Positions 33,210 through 46,400 of a DNA stretch of 64,000 bases are shown here, one piece after another (the stretch's first letter is position 1; the number at the start of each line of letters is the position of its first letter). Both the position numbers and the translations under genes were made by a program. The DNA is taken from the NCBI GenBank assembly GCA_945643635.1, contig CALZFC010000015.1, positions 2,358,501 through 2,422,500 on the forward strand, in the 5' to 3' direction. This DNA comes from Allodiplogaster sudhausi (lineage: Eukaryota > Nematoda > Chromadorea > Rhabditida > Diplogasteridae). Under the pieces are notes generated by a model. The model was not told where the DNA came from. It was given only the letters and a program-made list of their open reading frames with translations, and did not search any database.

Positions 33210-33704
33210 TTACGTGGCGGCGAACCCCATGAGTCCGTAGGTTCCCTTGCCAGTCCCTGGCCGGCTTTGCTGGAAGGGAGGTGCCGCCTGGGCCACGAGT
33301 TCCATGCACATCTTCACAATCTTTTTCTTCACCGACGCGATCTCCTCTCCACTCAACACCATATCAAAGTCGCCATCGTCCAAGTACCACGAACTGTTCT
33401 CGTGATTCTGAATTGACAAATGTAATTGATTGACTATTGAGAGAAGTGAGAGAAATAGATAAGACGATCAAATGGCAAGCGAGATCTAGCAGGGAAGGTA
33501 AATACGCACTCCGTTGACGTAGATAATGGGCTCCTTGTAGATGGGGTCGACCACGATGTCTCTTTTGCTGCGTTCGAGAGTGCCATTCCCGTTACTCCAC
33601 TCTTTCTCGTCCTTGCAGACAAGTCTTTGCTTCTGCGCTCGACGGTAGATGACCCACGGTGAGGAGCTCAGCCAGAGCAGCGGCAGCAAAAGGAACACTC
33701 GCAT
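33210..33704 (-). CDS. Small secreted protein, family unknown
   Basis: Two exons, 33510-33704 and 33210-33407, join in phase 0 to give 130 residues. The N-terminus MRVFLLLPLLWLSSSPWVIY is a typical signal peptide, so the protein should enter the secretory pathway. The mature part is hydrophilic, with only two Cys (YRRAQKQRLVC and KKIVKMCMEL), and contains WYLDDGDFDMVLSGEEIASV and a C-terminus GKGTYGLMGFAAT. A Lys-Arg pair (RSKRDIVVDP) could be a processing site, which would give a propeptide or hormone-like layout; that is a guess. The start ATG is the first in frame and is followed directly by the hydrophobic core. No family is recognised. It precedes the CCP array gene, also on the minus strand. 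Confidence 0.65.
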
Positions 33705-34220
33705 CTTCTGGGCTGCTGCTAACCATAAGCATTCTCTTCATGACATCCAAAAATGTTCAACCGCAAGCATTTTATACATATTAATATTAAATCGGCCACA
33801 GAAAGCTCACTAATAACATTAGTTAAGCAAAATTTGCACGGCGCACCCCATATTGAACTCGAAAGGAGCAACTGAATGATGAAGAAGAAGGAGTGCGACT
33901 TGTTTGAAGATAAATATCTCGATTGTGCCTCTCTGACTACTCCGACCGGACTTGTCAGGATTCCTGCCTTTCTGCTGCTAGTCCATTAGCCTATTTTTCG
34001 CATGGGGAAATGTCTTGCCTGTGCTGGATGGTATACGGTGAGGCTTTGCCTTAACAAGAAAATTAAATTGAAAATCATTGTATAAATGATTTCGTTGCGT
34101 GCACAGTTCCTTAAGTGTTGGCACATCATTTTATTTTGATATAGATATGTAAATAAATAACTAAATTTGATTTCTTCCTTTACCTAATCGTTAATAATGT
34201 AGTGTTTATATATATATATA

Positions 34221-34302
<82 letters not shown>

Positions 34303-34480
34303 ACCCCTCGTTTCCTCTGATTATTTTTCAAAATCTTTTTTAAAAAAATTTCGAGTTCTCAGATTCCCTCTTTATCTGTCACATCTGAACTTCAAATAGA
34401 AAATTCTTGTTAACACTTGAGAAATGCGTGATTATGTTTATCTCCACATGGGCTTATATCCAGCACAAATGAAGATTTCC
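33705..34480. other. Intergenic region with long TA microsatellite
   Basis: This holds the promoter of the small secreted gene and the 3' end of the CCP array gene. It is AT-rich and contains the (TA)n tract 34205-34302. No coding exon is visible. Confidence 0.7.
34205..34302. repeat. (TA)n microsatellite
   Basis: Almost pure TA dinucleotides for about 98 bases with one TGTACA and one AAA interruption. The Ile/Tyr ORF across it is an artefact. Confidence 0.95.
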
Positions 34481-37400
34481 TTAGCAACTGGGGAAAGAGA
34501 GCGGATCGACGGGGGCATCCGTTGCAATGTTCTTCCATGAGCCGCCTGCCTGGCACTCGTAACTGGTGACTGAGTTGCTGCCTGAAACGATGCAAATTAT
34601 TATTACCGGTAGACTTTCCGATTTCTTTCAATCTCGCTTGGACGACTCTATTCAAGGTTGAAGTGCCCGAGCTGAAAGAAGGAGACGAACAGACCACCTT
34701 TGCATCCAAGGAAATAGATGCAGTTGGGGAGCTCCTCCTTGGCACTGATGCTCGGGCAGCCTTTCTTTGAGAATAAAATCTTTTGGTCGTTGCTTCTTGC
34801 AAGCCCCTTGCAACGGCCGCTCGGCAAAGGCTTTGTGCCGTCCTAGAAGTGGTTGGTTCTGGCGAAATACATACATATGTACATATGTACATATGTATTT
34901 GTACATACTATATCTCCATCTTTGATGACAGTGGTCAGCATTGGCTTCATTGCCCAAGCAAAGGGTTTAGAATCAGTTAAAAAGATTCAGCCCAAAATGT
35001 AAGTTGTAGCCGTGCTATTTGTGGCGTGATACACGGACACTGCACTCTGGAACTTTGCCTCCGGGGTAGATTGCATCGCCGGTCAGAGCATCAACCCATT
35101 GGTTAGTATCCGCATTGCACTTGATCGACTTACTACTCACATCAGAGTCGATGAACTTCCAACCTGTAAGAAGGAAGTCATCGGAATTATTTAGGGCTTA
35201 CAAATATTTTATTATCGTGAATACATTGCTATACGAAAAAACTATGTCACCGCTTGTGTGGCAAGACATGGTTCCAAGCGCTCCGTTCTTTGAAATAATG
35301 TACTTCTCTAGAAGGACTGTTGGAAACTGTTCGAAGGCATGGGGGCCATCCTGAATCACGTACATATGCACTTCTAGGTATATCCAACAACGCCACTGAC
35401 AAATTTAACACTGTTTGGAATTCCGATATCGCCATTTACAGGAACCAAACACGCATTTTTACACGGCGGAATGTTTGAATTGGACGAGCGTGCCTGAATA
35501 CTCGTTAGATTTGACTGAGAGAGCGAGTTAATGCATGGAACGGACACTTTCTTCTTCCAGGTCGACATCGCACAGATAGCCGTGGTCGTTGACAAGGACA
35601 CGATTCAGTGAGCTTGAGGATTCGGCTAAAATCAGTTTTTCTTAAAAATAAATATGTACATTCGTATGTAAATATCTACATACACATACATATGTACATA
35701 CATACTATGTATGTACAGTCCCGCCCAGAGGTGTCAACGGGCCCAACATTTTTGGGCCGGCCCGGCCCGACGGGCCCAAGGTCTGGGCCGGCCCGGCCCG
35801 AGCGATTTCCGGGCCCTAGAATTTTGGGCCCGGCCCGGCCCGTGGGCCCGTTTGAGCCCGATTTTCAAAAATTCTGGAGGAAAAAAAGTCCGACGAGCTA
35901 AAAAATATTTTGAAATTCAAAATTTTTCATGTTCATGCTATGTATATTCATTTTAATGTATAGTAGAAAACGATTTAGGAGAAAAATGAACAAATGAAGA
36001 AAGTTGTGCACTGAAAAGTGCCACCAGTCATCTTGACTGGACGACATTGTGTGCTAATCGGGCCCAAACGGGCCCTGCGGGCCGGCCCAACTTTTTTGGG
36101 CCCGGGTCGGCCCGGCCCGGGGCCCTGGGAAGTTGGGCCGGCCCGGGATGTTGACACCTCTGGTCCCGCCCAACATTTCAGGTACATAAATTAATTAGAT
36201 TAATTAGGTTAATTTAAATAATTTAAATTGGAATTTGAGCAATATTAGGCACTTTTACGCAGTTTCTTGTGTTTGTTAGGGTGGTTTTTATCATGCTCAA
36301 CAAGTACATACAGTCTGATTTTAAAAAGAATCTCAAATGACCGTTTAAAAACGAATTCCGCCGGATTTAGGAGGTTTATGGCCGTCTTTTAGGTGCCTTC
36401 AATAAGATAGATAGCAGCTAAAAGACGGCCATGACCCTCCTAAAACCGGCCGAATTCGTTTTTAAACGGTCATTTGAGATTCTTTTTAAAATCTGACTGT
36501 ATGCTCTTGTTCAGCATGTCAAAAACCACCCTAACCAACACAAGAATCTGCTTAAAAAAGCCTAATATAGCTCAAAATCCAATCGAAATTATTTTAATTA
36601 ATCTAATTAATTTATGTCCCTGATATGTTGGGCGGGACTGTATGTATGTACCTCGATAGAAGCTTTCAGTTCGCATTAACACTAGATTTTAAATTAAACA
36701 GGACGCACCACCAGTACAATTGATTCCCCCCGGAAGTACAATCTTCGAATTGGAATTCGTAACATTTTCACTGCCTATCTTGTATTCGCGTGCAACGCAG
36801 CCGACCAGGCAACCATGCACTGTCGCCTTCTGCAATGGGCATGAATAATTATTTACATAATTTGACATATATACTCCCATTAAGTTCCCTTCCCAAGAGA
36901 AGGAAATATCATTGCTTGTACTTTTCAATAAAGAATAAATGAGTTCTTCACCGGTCCAGTTTGATCAGAGTATGTTCCATCTTGTTCGCATTTAAGCTTC
37001 TGTTTCTCCTTGTAGAAAGCTTCTCGATCCGGATAGTAGCCTCAATTTCAAGGAAATCAATTGGACAACTTTAGCAGAAGTCGCATGCTCACCCTTCTGG
37101 CAAAAGACTTCGATTGTCTGTCCTGTTGTGAGGCTGGACAAGGAGCTTCCGCCGTCTATTTGACATCCCTTTGGAAGTTTCGGAATCTCACAACCCGCCG
37201 GAGCTACAAGAAGGCATATGGAACATGGTACCGAACGATGCTTGATATGTCCTGATTCTAACATGCTGTAGTCAGGGGACGGGTCGGAGTTGTAGTTGCT
37301 GGTGTCGGTGGAGTGTTAGGTGTCTCAGTTGGTCTCGTCTACAAGAGGAATAACCCGGTAATCATATTTTATCTATCATTTACCAACCTTAGGAGTGCAT

Positions 37401-40400
37401 TTGACGGTGCTTTCAATTTGCTCAATAGTATATAAAATGTCGTCACTCCTCCATGTTCCATCGTTGCATTCAAGTGTCATCGGTTGACCTGGCCCATCGT
37501 AATCTGTATTTTGCGGAAATATACGGCGATCTTTCCTCTTTTTCGACTATTATAATGGTCGGATTACTAAACCTTGGTCACACTGGAAAGTCACAACACA
37601 TCCACTGCTAAATGTGCCTTCGCAACCAGCCGTTTTCGACGTCGTCTTAATGGCCGGATTTTTAGGCGCAGGACACCCTTCCACCTTAAATGAAACAGTG
37701 ACATGCTAATTGTGCAATAATATCAAACACATACCGGTTTATCAATGCAGGTATTTTCGACATGAATGATGGCGTTCTTCTTCGTTACCAAATCCGTGTA
37801 GGTGCGAGATTCTCCGTCGCACTGAAGTTCTCTCCGGGCAGTCTGGGTCTCCTTGAAGATGTAGCCTAAATTCACCAAACATTTTTTCCCGAATTTCTAA
37901 GCAGAAGTTCGATGGAGGAAACATCTGATACAGTCGTCCACCATTTGCTACTCTATTTCTATTACAAACCTGCTTGAGCACATTTGACAATAAATGACGA
38001 TTTGGCGAAGTAGTAGATTTCGCCAGTGAAGTTAATAGTCCTGACCGGGGGCTGAAAATAAAAAGGTTGGGTTGTGACCCAGAGATACTGGGAGTGAGGA
38101 ACCACCCGATTACTTCTCGGCTGTATTAACCTTTACGATATCGACTCCACTCGCCACTGTGAGTTTCTTACAACTATTAGTGCAGGGGATCGTCGTGAAG
38201 TTCTTCAAATCTCCAGAACTTGAATCGTTCTTACAGTGGAACTTCAGCCTATTCGGTTGCACAACTTCTGTAGTCATGTTATCTTAAAAAGAATTCAACT
38301 TATTTACAGAAGCGGTTTGTTTATAGCTGCCAAAGATGTGAGAGAAAGAAGTGGATCCAACGCACATGAAACACAGTTGACCGTCACTTCGCCCAAGCTG
38401 AACGTGTTATTCTGTACAGAAGTATAGGCATTTCCACGCCCAGGCGGCAGCGGTAAGCAACCTTTTCGGCATTCCAAAAGACTTGCCTGCCAATTGGAGG
38501 AATTTTTACATCTATTCATGAGTAATCAATTTCCACGGATTCCTTCAAAAATTGAAATATGTAGCTGGTATCCAAATAACTGCTAACTTCAGCGTTGGTG
38601 TCGACATCCCTCCATGTTGCCTTAATGACTTCGGCAGAGCAAAAGACCTTCTGCGATGGCTTATCTGTGTATTCTTTCGTAGTTGGGTAGAATCCTGCAG
38701 GGATGCGTGATTTATGTTTATAGCGGTCACTTGAAGACTTTTTCCTTCCTTAAGACTTCTTTACATGTCAATGCAGAGATGCTAGAACCTTCGGCGCATT
38801 CCAGTTCGAGCTTGCAGTTGATGACGAGTAGACTGCCGGTCTGCTTGCAAGTCGACTCATCTTTCTTAATGACAACTCCGTCCGAATTCGAGGGTGGCTG
38901 GCACCCAGAGATCTGCAAGCAGTCCTGCTTAATCCTTTGTGTATTATAAAACCAGCGGGAAACATGGTGAATTGTTTCTCTAGATTACGCAACCACCACT
39001 GGCTAACCTTAACACATTTCTCTACTGGAGGATTGACTCTCTTGGTGACAGGATCGAAATAAGTCCCATTTCCATCGCAGACAATGCGCTGTTCTCCCGT
39101 GGCAGAATTCGGCGAGCTCTTCGGGTACTCGTAGCCTAGAAGCAAGAGAAATCATACTATTCCATACATATTAGATATATCAACAATTGATAAACTTGCC
39201 TTCTTCGCAGCTGAGGACATATTCACCATTTGCTGCAACATATTCGTTGTTATTGTGATTGAAGGGAGTCGGCTTCTTCAAAGGACTGTCAATGTTGTTA
39301 AGGTATGTACATGTACATACAGTCCCACCCAACATTTCAGGTACATAGATTAATTAGATTAATTAGATTAATCTAAATAATCTCAATTGATTTTTCAGCA
39401 CATAGGACGTATTTCAATAGAGTTTTCAGGTTAATCTAGAATAATTCGACGTTGTTTAACATGTTCGTAACATTATTTCCTCAGAATAAGTTGACATTAA
39501 CGCGAAAATTGACATTTTAGCCAGAAACCCGTTCGAAAAATGCAGCGCATTGCGCATGTAATGCAGCACATTGCGCACCATTTTCAAACAGGTTTCTGGC
39601 TAAAATGTGAATTTTCTCGTTAATGTCAACTTATTTTGAGCAACGTGTTAAACAGCGTCGAATTAGTCTAGATTAATCTGAAAACTCTATTGAAATGAGT
39701 ATTATGCGCTGAAAAATCAATTGAGATTATTTAGATTAATCTAATTAATCTATGTACCTGAAATGTTGGGCGGGACTGTATACGTTGTCACAAGTTAATA
39801 TTATTTCATGGTAAACCGAGACGCCATTCTCCAGAGCTATAATTATTTCACCGATCTCGAGGTTAAGGCAGAACCTTAATTTTGACGCCCTTGGGGAGCT
39901 CAAAATCGCGGGTCCCACAAGCATTGACGCACAATTCATTCTTTACTAGTATTGCAAGCAGCTTATCTATAGTGTTCACGATTTCAAGCTTGCAAAAGTA
40001 CGGATTCTTCTCCTCCAAGATGCGTTCAATAATTTTCGTAATGTTCTGCGACGTAGCGACTGAAAATTGTAAAGATAATATTTACAGAATGCATATACGG
40101 CGATAACTAACTATCTGGACACATGGGGGAAGGTCTTCCGTTAGCAGCTGGATATGTCACAAAGTTAATTGTGCTGTATGTGGAGTTGTAGAACTTGACT
40201 ATTTCCTACAAGTTAAGGGAATGCAGGAGGTGCTCCGTCGCAATCCCCAATCTCTTCATTAATACATACCTTCGGGCTGATTTTCTTGCATCCAGCAATG
40301 CATTTGATTCCCTCGCTGATCTTGACATTTTTTGGTCCGATCCACGCTTGCTCTCCCTCATTGCACTGGATATGCTGTCCTCCTACGTAGAGATAGAGCT

Positions 40401-43400
40401 CGTTCTCTGGGTAGAAGCCGCTTCGGCAGTTCACCGTCAGATAGCACAAGTCGTTGTAGTAGGGATCGTTGAAGGTGCAGCCGCTTCCCGGGCTGACAGT
40501 TGCTTCCGCAGACTCAACTCCGACTTTGTTATCCCTTGACAACAGAGCAGATGAAGTGTTTCGTCAACCTGCTTGATTGCCTCGCATCCTTTTGACGGCT
40601 CGCAAGACTCGGGTTCGACTTCCTTTTTTCCGGTGTCGACGTCGTCGTACTTGTTGGTGTCGCCGTTGCACTCCAGTCGCTGACTCGCGCCGTTCTTCCG
40701 CATCGGTGAGTCCAGTGGATATGAGAAGCCCGGCGCGCACTTCAAGATGTACTTCTCCTTCCCGTACACATACGAGCTGTATGCCCCGCCCAGCTGCTCG
40801 GGAACTGGCTAGAATAATTCTTGTTAGCTAGGGGCTGCAGTTATCGCACTTTCTAACAGGTTGAATGACGACATTGTTTGGCAGCTTAAGCTGCTTGCAT
40901 GCATTTTTGCATAGATTGTCGTAATACTTTGTGTCGTTGCCTGGACCAGGAGTTTGGCAGATGTATGTATGGCTGTTCCCACCACCGGGGATAACAACAA
41001 CCGTCGAGTTAACTGATGGAACGTTAATTAAATTGCATACATTGAGGACGAATTTGGATTTTAAAAACTTAATTGTAAATAAGTTTATGAATGAATATGA
41101 TGAATTTGAGTAAAAGGGTAGATATCATACCATTGCTGCATTCTGCTACGACGCCATTTTTGGAATTAAATTGGATATTTGTCTTGGTAATGTTCTGATT
41201 GACCGACGGAGCGGGGGGCTCGACACAACCTTTTTCACACTCCAGGCCCTTTGTGATCTGAACAAGGGACCCTTTTTCAGGTATTTTTTCAGACGAGACG
41301 GACCGGCTTGGACGCCTGATCTGTCCAGCCGCTGCCTTTGCGCCCACAAGTCAGTATCTGCTGGCCGGTTGGATTGAAGTAAGTCTCATCATTCGGTTTA
41401 TAACCTCAATGAAAGAGTGATCTGAAGCTTCCTCTTGTACAGTGTTGTGTTGAGTGCAGACCTTCCTTGCATCTCACAGATATCGTGCACCCGCTGCCAT
41501 AGAAGTCGCCATCCAGAGTGCAGCCCTCTCCGGTGGATGAAATGGTTGTTGCCGGGTCTTGCGTTAGCTTCTGAAACTGTCTGATTACTAGAAGAAGAGA
41601 AAGAAACAGATGACCTTGCACTCGTCTCCTCCGTTCTTTCGCACACAGCTGAGTGGCTCACTGAAGGGTTTGCCATTGTCTGCATCGACGTAGCTTCTCT
41701 TGTCTCCGTTGCATTTGACATTCTGTTGCTGAGTGTCGTGGGCAGAGGAACCAGACGGATACTCGTACTCTGCAAGTGCATCGCCGTCAGTCTGACAGTC
41801 TCTTTTGTTATACATCAACTGACTGTTAGAAATGCATCGAAGTGAGTACATATCATTATGAACAACGTAATCTTCTCCCTGGTAGTTGGGCACCTTCTTG
41901 GGCGTCTGAAATTGCACCACTTCAGCTGTGAAAGTAGTGAATAGCCAGCAAACCACAGCGACGTAGACAGTATCCGATTTGATGTTTGCGAGGAGTGGAC
42001 AAGTCTTGCTGCAGCCATCTCCGAGAGTCACGACTGTACTGTCGTCGTCGTGCCGTTTCCATCCGCCTTCCTTGCCGCCGACACACGTGAAGGTGTGGCC
42101 GCTCTTCGTCAGCTTCGTGTCCAACGTCCACAGAACTCCTGTGTGACACAGAAGATTGCAATCAATAGCTAGAGTAAAATGACATAAAGACATCCAACAA
42201 TCACCGTCTCCAATGCATTCGATGGTGACGCTCTCCCCTTCGAAAACGTAGACGTACTGATCGATTTTCTGGATGTTTGAAGAATTCTTTGTAATGGTGA
42301 CGCGGTCTTTAGTCTAAACAAGGATCATCAAATTGCTACTTTTCGCTTCCAGTCCAGACCAGTAACATGACAACATCTCTTCTTACGTCTTGCTCCTTGA
42401 TCTTACACGCGAGTTTACAGGTGAACTTCTTATGGTGGTACTTCTCTCCCTTGGAGTCTTTCCAATATTCGCCATTAATACATTCCAATGTCTCTTTTCC
42501 ATTGCCAGCGGCAGGCAGAGCAGGCAGGTACCCGTCGTCGCATCCCACCGTAACCTTGCAGCCCGGCCCATAGCGAGCCTCCGTTTTGCATGATGGATCC
42601 ATCACCTTGAAGATCTAACTCATTACACCAAGCAGAGAGATCGACTACTGACATTTCCGTGAGATGGAGTGGGATCGTCGCACTGCTTCACTTGATCTGG
42701 CACGCAGTTCTCAGGAGTGTCCTGCCACGATCAATTCGTTCTTTCCATTAAGAGGCATCAAAAAGAATTTAGATTTACCGTCACTTGATTGTTCTTCGAT
42801 CTGTCGACATATCTTCCAGTATTCTCATCGCACTCGAGCACCTGCTCGTTATTCTTCTCGTAAGGAGAGCCAGAGGGATAGTGGTAGCCTTAAACAACTC
42901 CTTGGATCTTCAGGAGCAACAATAGGAGAAAATTTGATGATAGATTATTTCTATTTCGTATCAGATTTTATGTAAACTCAATATTTATGTATCTTCAAAT
43001 AGAATTACCAGGAATGCACATGTAGACATATCGACTGCCAGCAAGGACCGAATTGCTCTTTCCAGACCGACGAACACTGTCGGTCTTTAAATTTTACATA
43101 TGTATGTAAATACAGGTTTCTTTCCACCATGCTATGTAATTTCTTTTGATGTGATATGTAGCAGACTAATAGCTTACCCTGACTTCTTCACCCTCTGGTT
43201 TGACCGTGATGGCCGGACAGATCTTGACGCAGATATCTCCTGGAAGTTTCTCGGCTGCGGGGTGGTGTTTGTTCTGCCAGGGCCGTCCTGCTCCTCCCTT
43301 GCAGATGTACTCCACTGGTCCCGATCCATCGTCGTTATCATCCGTAACGTTGTCAGCAGACCCTGCATAATAAAATAGAGTGTTATAACAATAAGCCTTG

Positions 43401-46400
43401 CAAGTCCGGCTCACCATCCAAGCAGGCAACTCGCACGACTGTTTCCTCCTTGTAGTATCCGACACCTTCGACAGTTCTGATCGGCTCGCTGCTAGCCGAG
43501 ATGAATCGCGCGTTCTTCGAGACTCCCTTATCTGCGCAGCCGGGAACGCATGTCAATGGTTTGACTTCCTGAAGTCGATTCACTCTTCTTCAACCAGTCT
43601 TCTGCTAGCCCCCTTACCGCCTTAGAATTGACGTCGACCCAATTGCTGCTGGTTCCGTTGTCGACACACTGAATTTGCTGCTTCGTTGTAGTCGTGCGAT
43701 TCTCGGGGAAGTATCCTGAACATGCATTCCTAGCCACTCCTAAGAGGAGCGACCTTACCTTCGTCACATTCAAGAGTCATCTTACAGTCGGGACTCGTCT
43801 TGCCATTGGCAACGGAGCATCCCTGCTGGTTCGTGACGGTCACTCCCTCAGGCGGATTCTTGGGGTCGAGGGGCGAGCAGCCAGGCTTCACTCCCTCCAT
43901 ACAGTTCTTCACTGCTGCATTCTTCTCATTGCTCTGTTTGTTGATGTAGTTGTCAGTGCCTCCCTTGCACACGAGAGTCTGCATGTTGCTCTGCGCCTCA
44001 GGGGATCCTTCGGGGTACTTGAAGCGGTCCATGCACACGAAAGTGTACTCTTCGCCCTCTAGAACCTTGCTCTCGCCATCGATGAAGAATGGTGAAGGAG
44101 CCTCAACAGTTTGGGATTACAGTTTGTAGCTTGCACTTCAGACTCATAGACTGACATATCTTCTCTTGACGTTGTTCGGATCGTTCTCCGGTTTGAGTTC
44201 GTTGCACATTGCCTTGCAGGCGTCTCCGGGTGTTCTGGCAGTCTGTTTAGTGGCTGGTTTGAACCACTTGTCTTGTCCACCTCGACACTCATAATTGACG
44301 ATTGCCGGCTTGCTCTTCTTGTCGTCCTCATTGACGAAGCCCTCTTTGCACTTCACGTTGACTTGAACTCCCTGGCGGACGAGCTTCTTTCCTCCGTAGT
44401 TGATGACTCTGTCTCCGGATGGCGGGCCATCTTCGTATGTGGCTGAGGGCATTGTCTCCGGGAACTCGCAAGCAGGAATACATTTGAATGGCTTGACATT
44501 CTTCTTGCCCGTCTTCTTATCCACCCAGCCATCTTCTCCTGCTTTGCACTCGAGTTCTTGCGTTCCATCAGAAGGGAGATCGGAAGTGTCCTCAGGGACA
44601 AATCCTTCCTTGCAGCGAAGAGTGACCGTACACTTCTCCCGTGTCAGTCCGTCCGCCGTCCCGCAGTCGCTCTCCTTCGTGATCTCTGCATTCTCCCGTG
44701 GAAGAAGAGAGCAGCCCTCCGCGCCCTTCGCCACGCAAGTCATCGGCTTAGCCTACAAAGAACGGATCACTCTTAGTCCTCCTTTGTTCCCTTCGCATTT
44801 TATGCTTCTTAGTGGAATCTTAAGACCATCCACCTGATCATTATTCGTCGTCTCATCGAACCACTTCTGGGTTCCTCCACGACAGATCAGTCGCTGTGCT
44901 CCGCCAGGATAGGCCGGAGCACCTTTCGGAAGCTCGTAGCCTAAGAAGGATGACGTGAGGAATTGAAAAGTGTCAAATGGTAGTCTGACCTTCATCGCAA
45001 GTGACAGTGGTGACTGCATCGGAGAAGACGACAATCTTTCCCTTGTGACGGAAACAAGAAGAGGGTTCAGTCCGCTTCGTGCCCTTTGCCAATTCTGGCA
45101 GCTCACAAATGGGATTGCAGCGGCCGGGCTGCTGATTCCCTTGGTTAGATTCTGAAGAAGAATACTTTTTGCCTGTCTCAATGCCAGATCAAGTCAACTC
45201 ACTTTTGTTCTTCCATCCATCGAACTCGTCGCACACGAACTCAATTGGATCGGCTTCCCGGTCGGGCGCAGAAGGACGCACGTAATCTATAAGCAAGCAC
45301 CACAAAGAACTTCATTGTAGCTGCTCAAGGAAGTCTTGCCAGGCTTGCATTCGGTGGAGATGACGACCCCTTTTCGGTAGAGTTCCGTGTTCCCGTTCTT
45401 CCCCTACAGTTTCTGCTTTGAAGTGAGAATGAAATTTTTTTGTGTAATGAAACATTTAAAGTTAAATGCGCTCATTAATTATAATGTAATTTATCGTTTT
45501 AATGTGTTTGTGCGACATTGAAAGGGTGCATACCTTCTTAGACTGGCTCGGCTCGTAGGTGAACGTGGCATTCCTCATGTCATCCTCCGTCGGCGCCAAG
45601 CAGCCCGGGTTGCAGTCCTCGTCAATCGGCTCGTTTGGTCTCAGAGTCATGCCGTTCGGGTTCTCCCACGAGCCACTTTCCTTACATTTGTATGGAACGC
45701 CATTCGAGTCGCTTGGACTAGGAAAGAAATCTGGAAGCAAAGTAAGTCAACAAGTTAGATGTTTTCTTAGAAGGGAAGAGCCTGACGCGGCAGCTTGCAG
45801 TTGACTGTGGCTGTGCATCCGGATGGTTGATGGGAGCTGGTCGCGGCGGTGCAGGTGCTTCCAAGGGTGACGGTGGCTTTTCCCGTCTCTTCTATCCGTG
45901 GGCAGCCAGTTGACTTGCACTGAAGAACGACCATCTATTTTTGTTTTCTTAAGCTATCAATTTGTGGGATTTTTAGTTCTTACCGCATATCTGTATAGAG
46001 CTTCTCAGCTGACCAATTAGGACTGGTTAGTTTTAGACCAAATTAAAGATGAAAGGTCACCGGTTGAATGCTGCGAATGGCTGCGTTGGTGTCGGGATCT
46101 CGGTAAACTCCTCCCCCTCGGCACACAATCGTCTGCTCGTTCTTCCCATCAGGGAACTTCCCTCCTATTACAAGTCAGCTCCTCTTCTTTTCCACATTCT
46201 TTCTAAATCCCCACCTCCCGTGCACTTGAACTTGTAGGATACTCCTTGCTTCACCATCTTCTTTCCGTTGATTGTCGTCGAGAATTCTGCCGAAGTCGTT
46301 GGGTCGAGTGTCATTCCAACCGTCTTCTCACTCAATACAATTCACTCACTTCTTCTCTACAACAATTTAACCGTACTCGTTTTGGAAAGGACTACAGTAA

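Noticed and set aside
34202..34399. Ile/Tyr repeat ORF
   Set aside because: It is a read-through of the (TA)n microsatellite.
35608..35956. Gly/Pro/Arg-rich ORFs around 35.7-36.2 kb
   Set aside because: They are translations of the GGGCC-rich arms of the hAT MITE.
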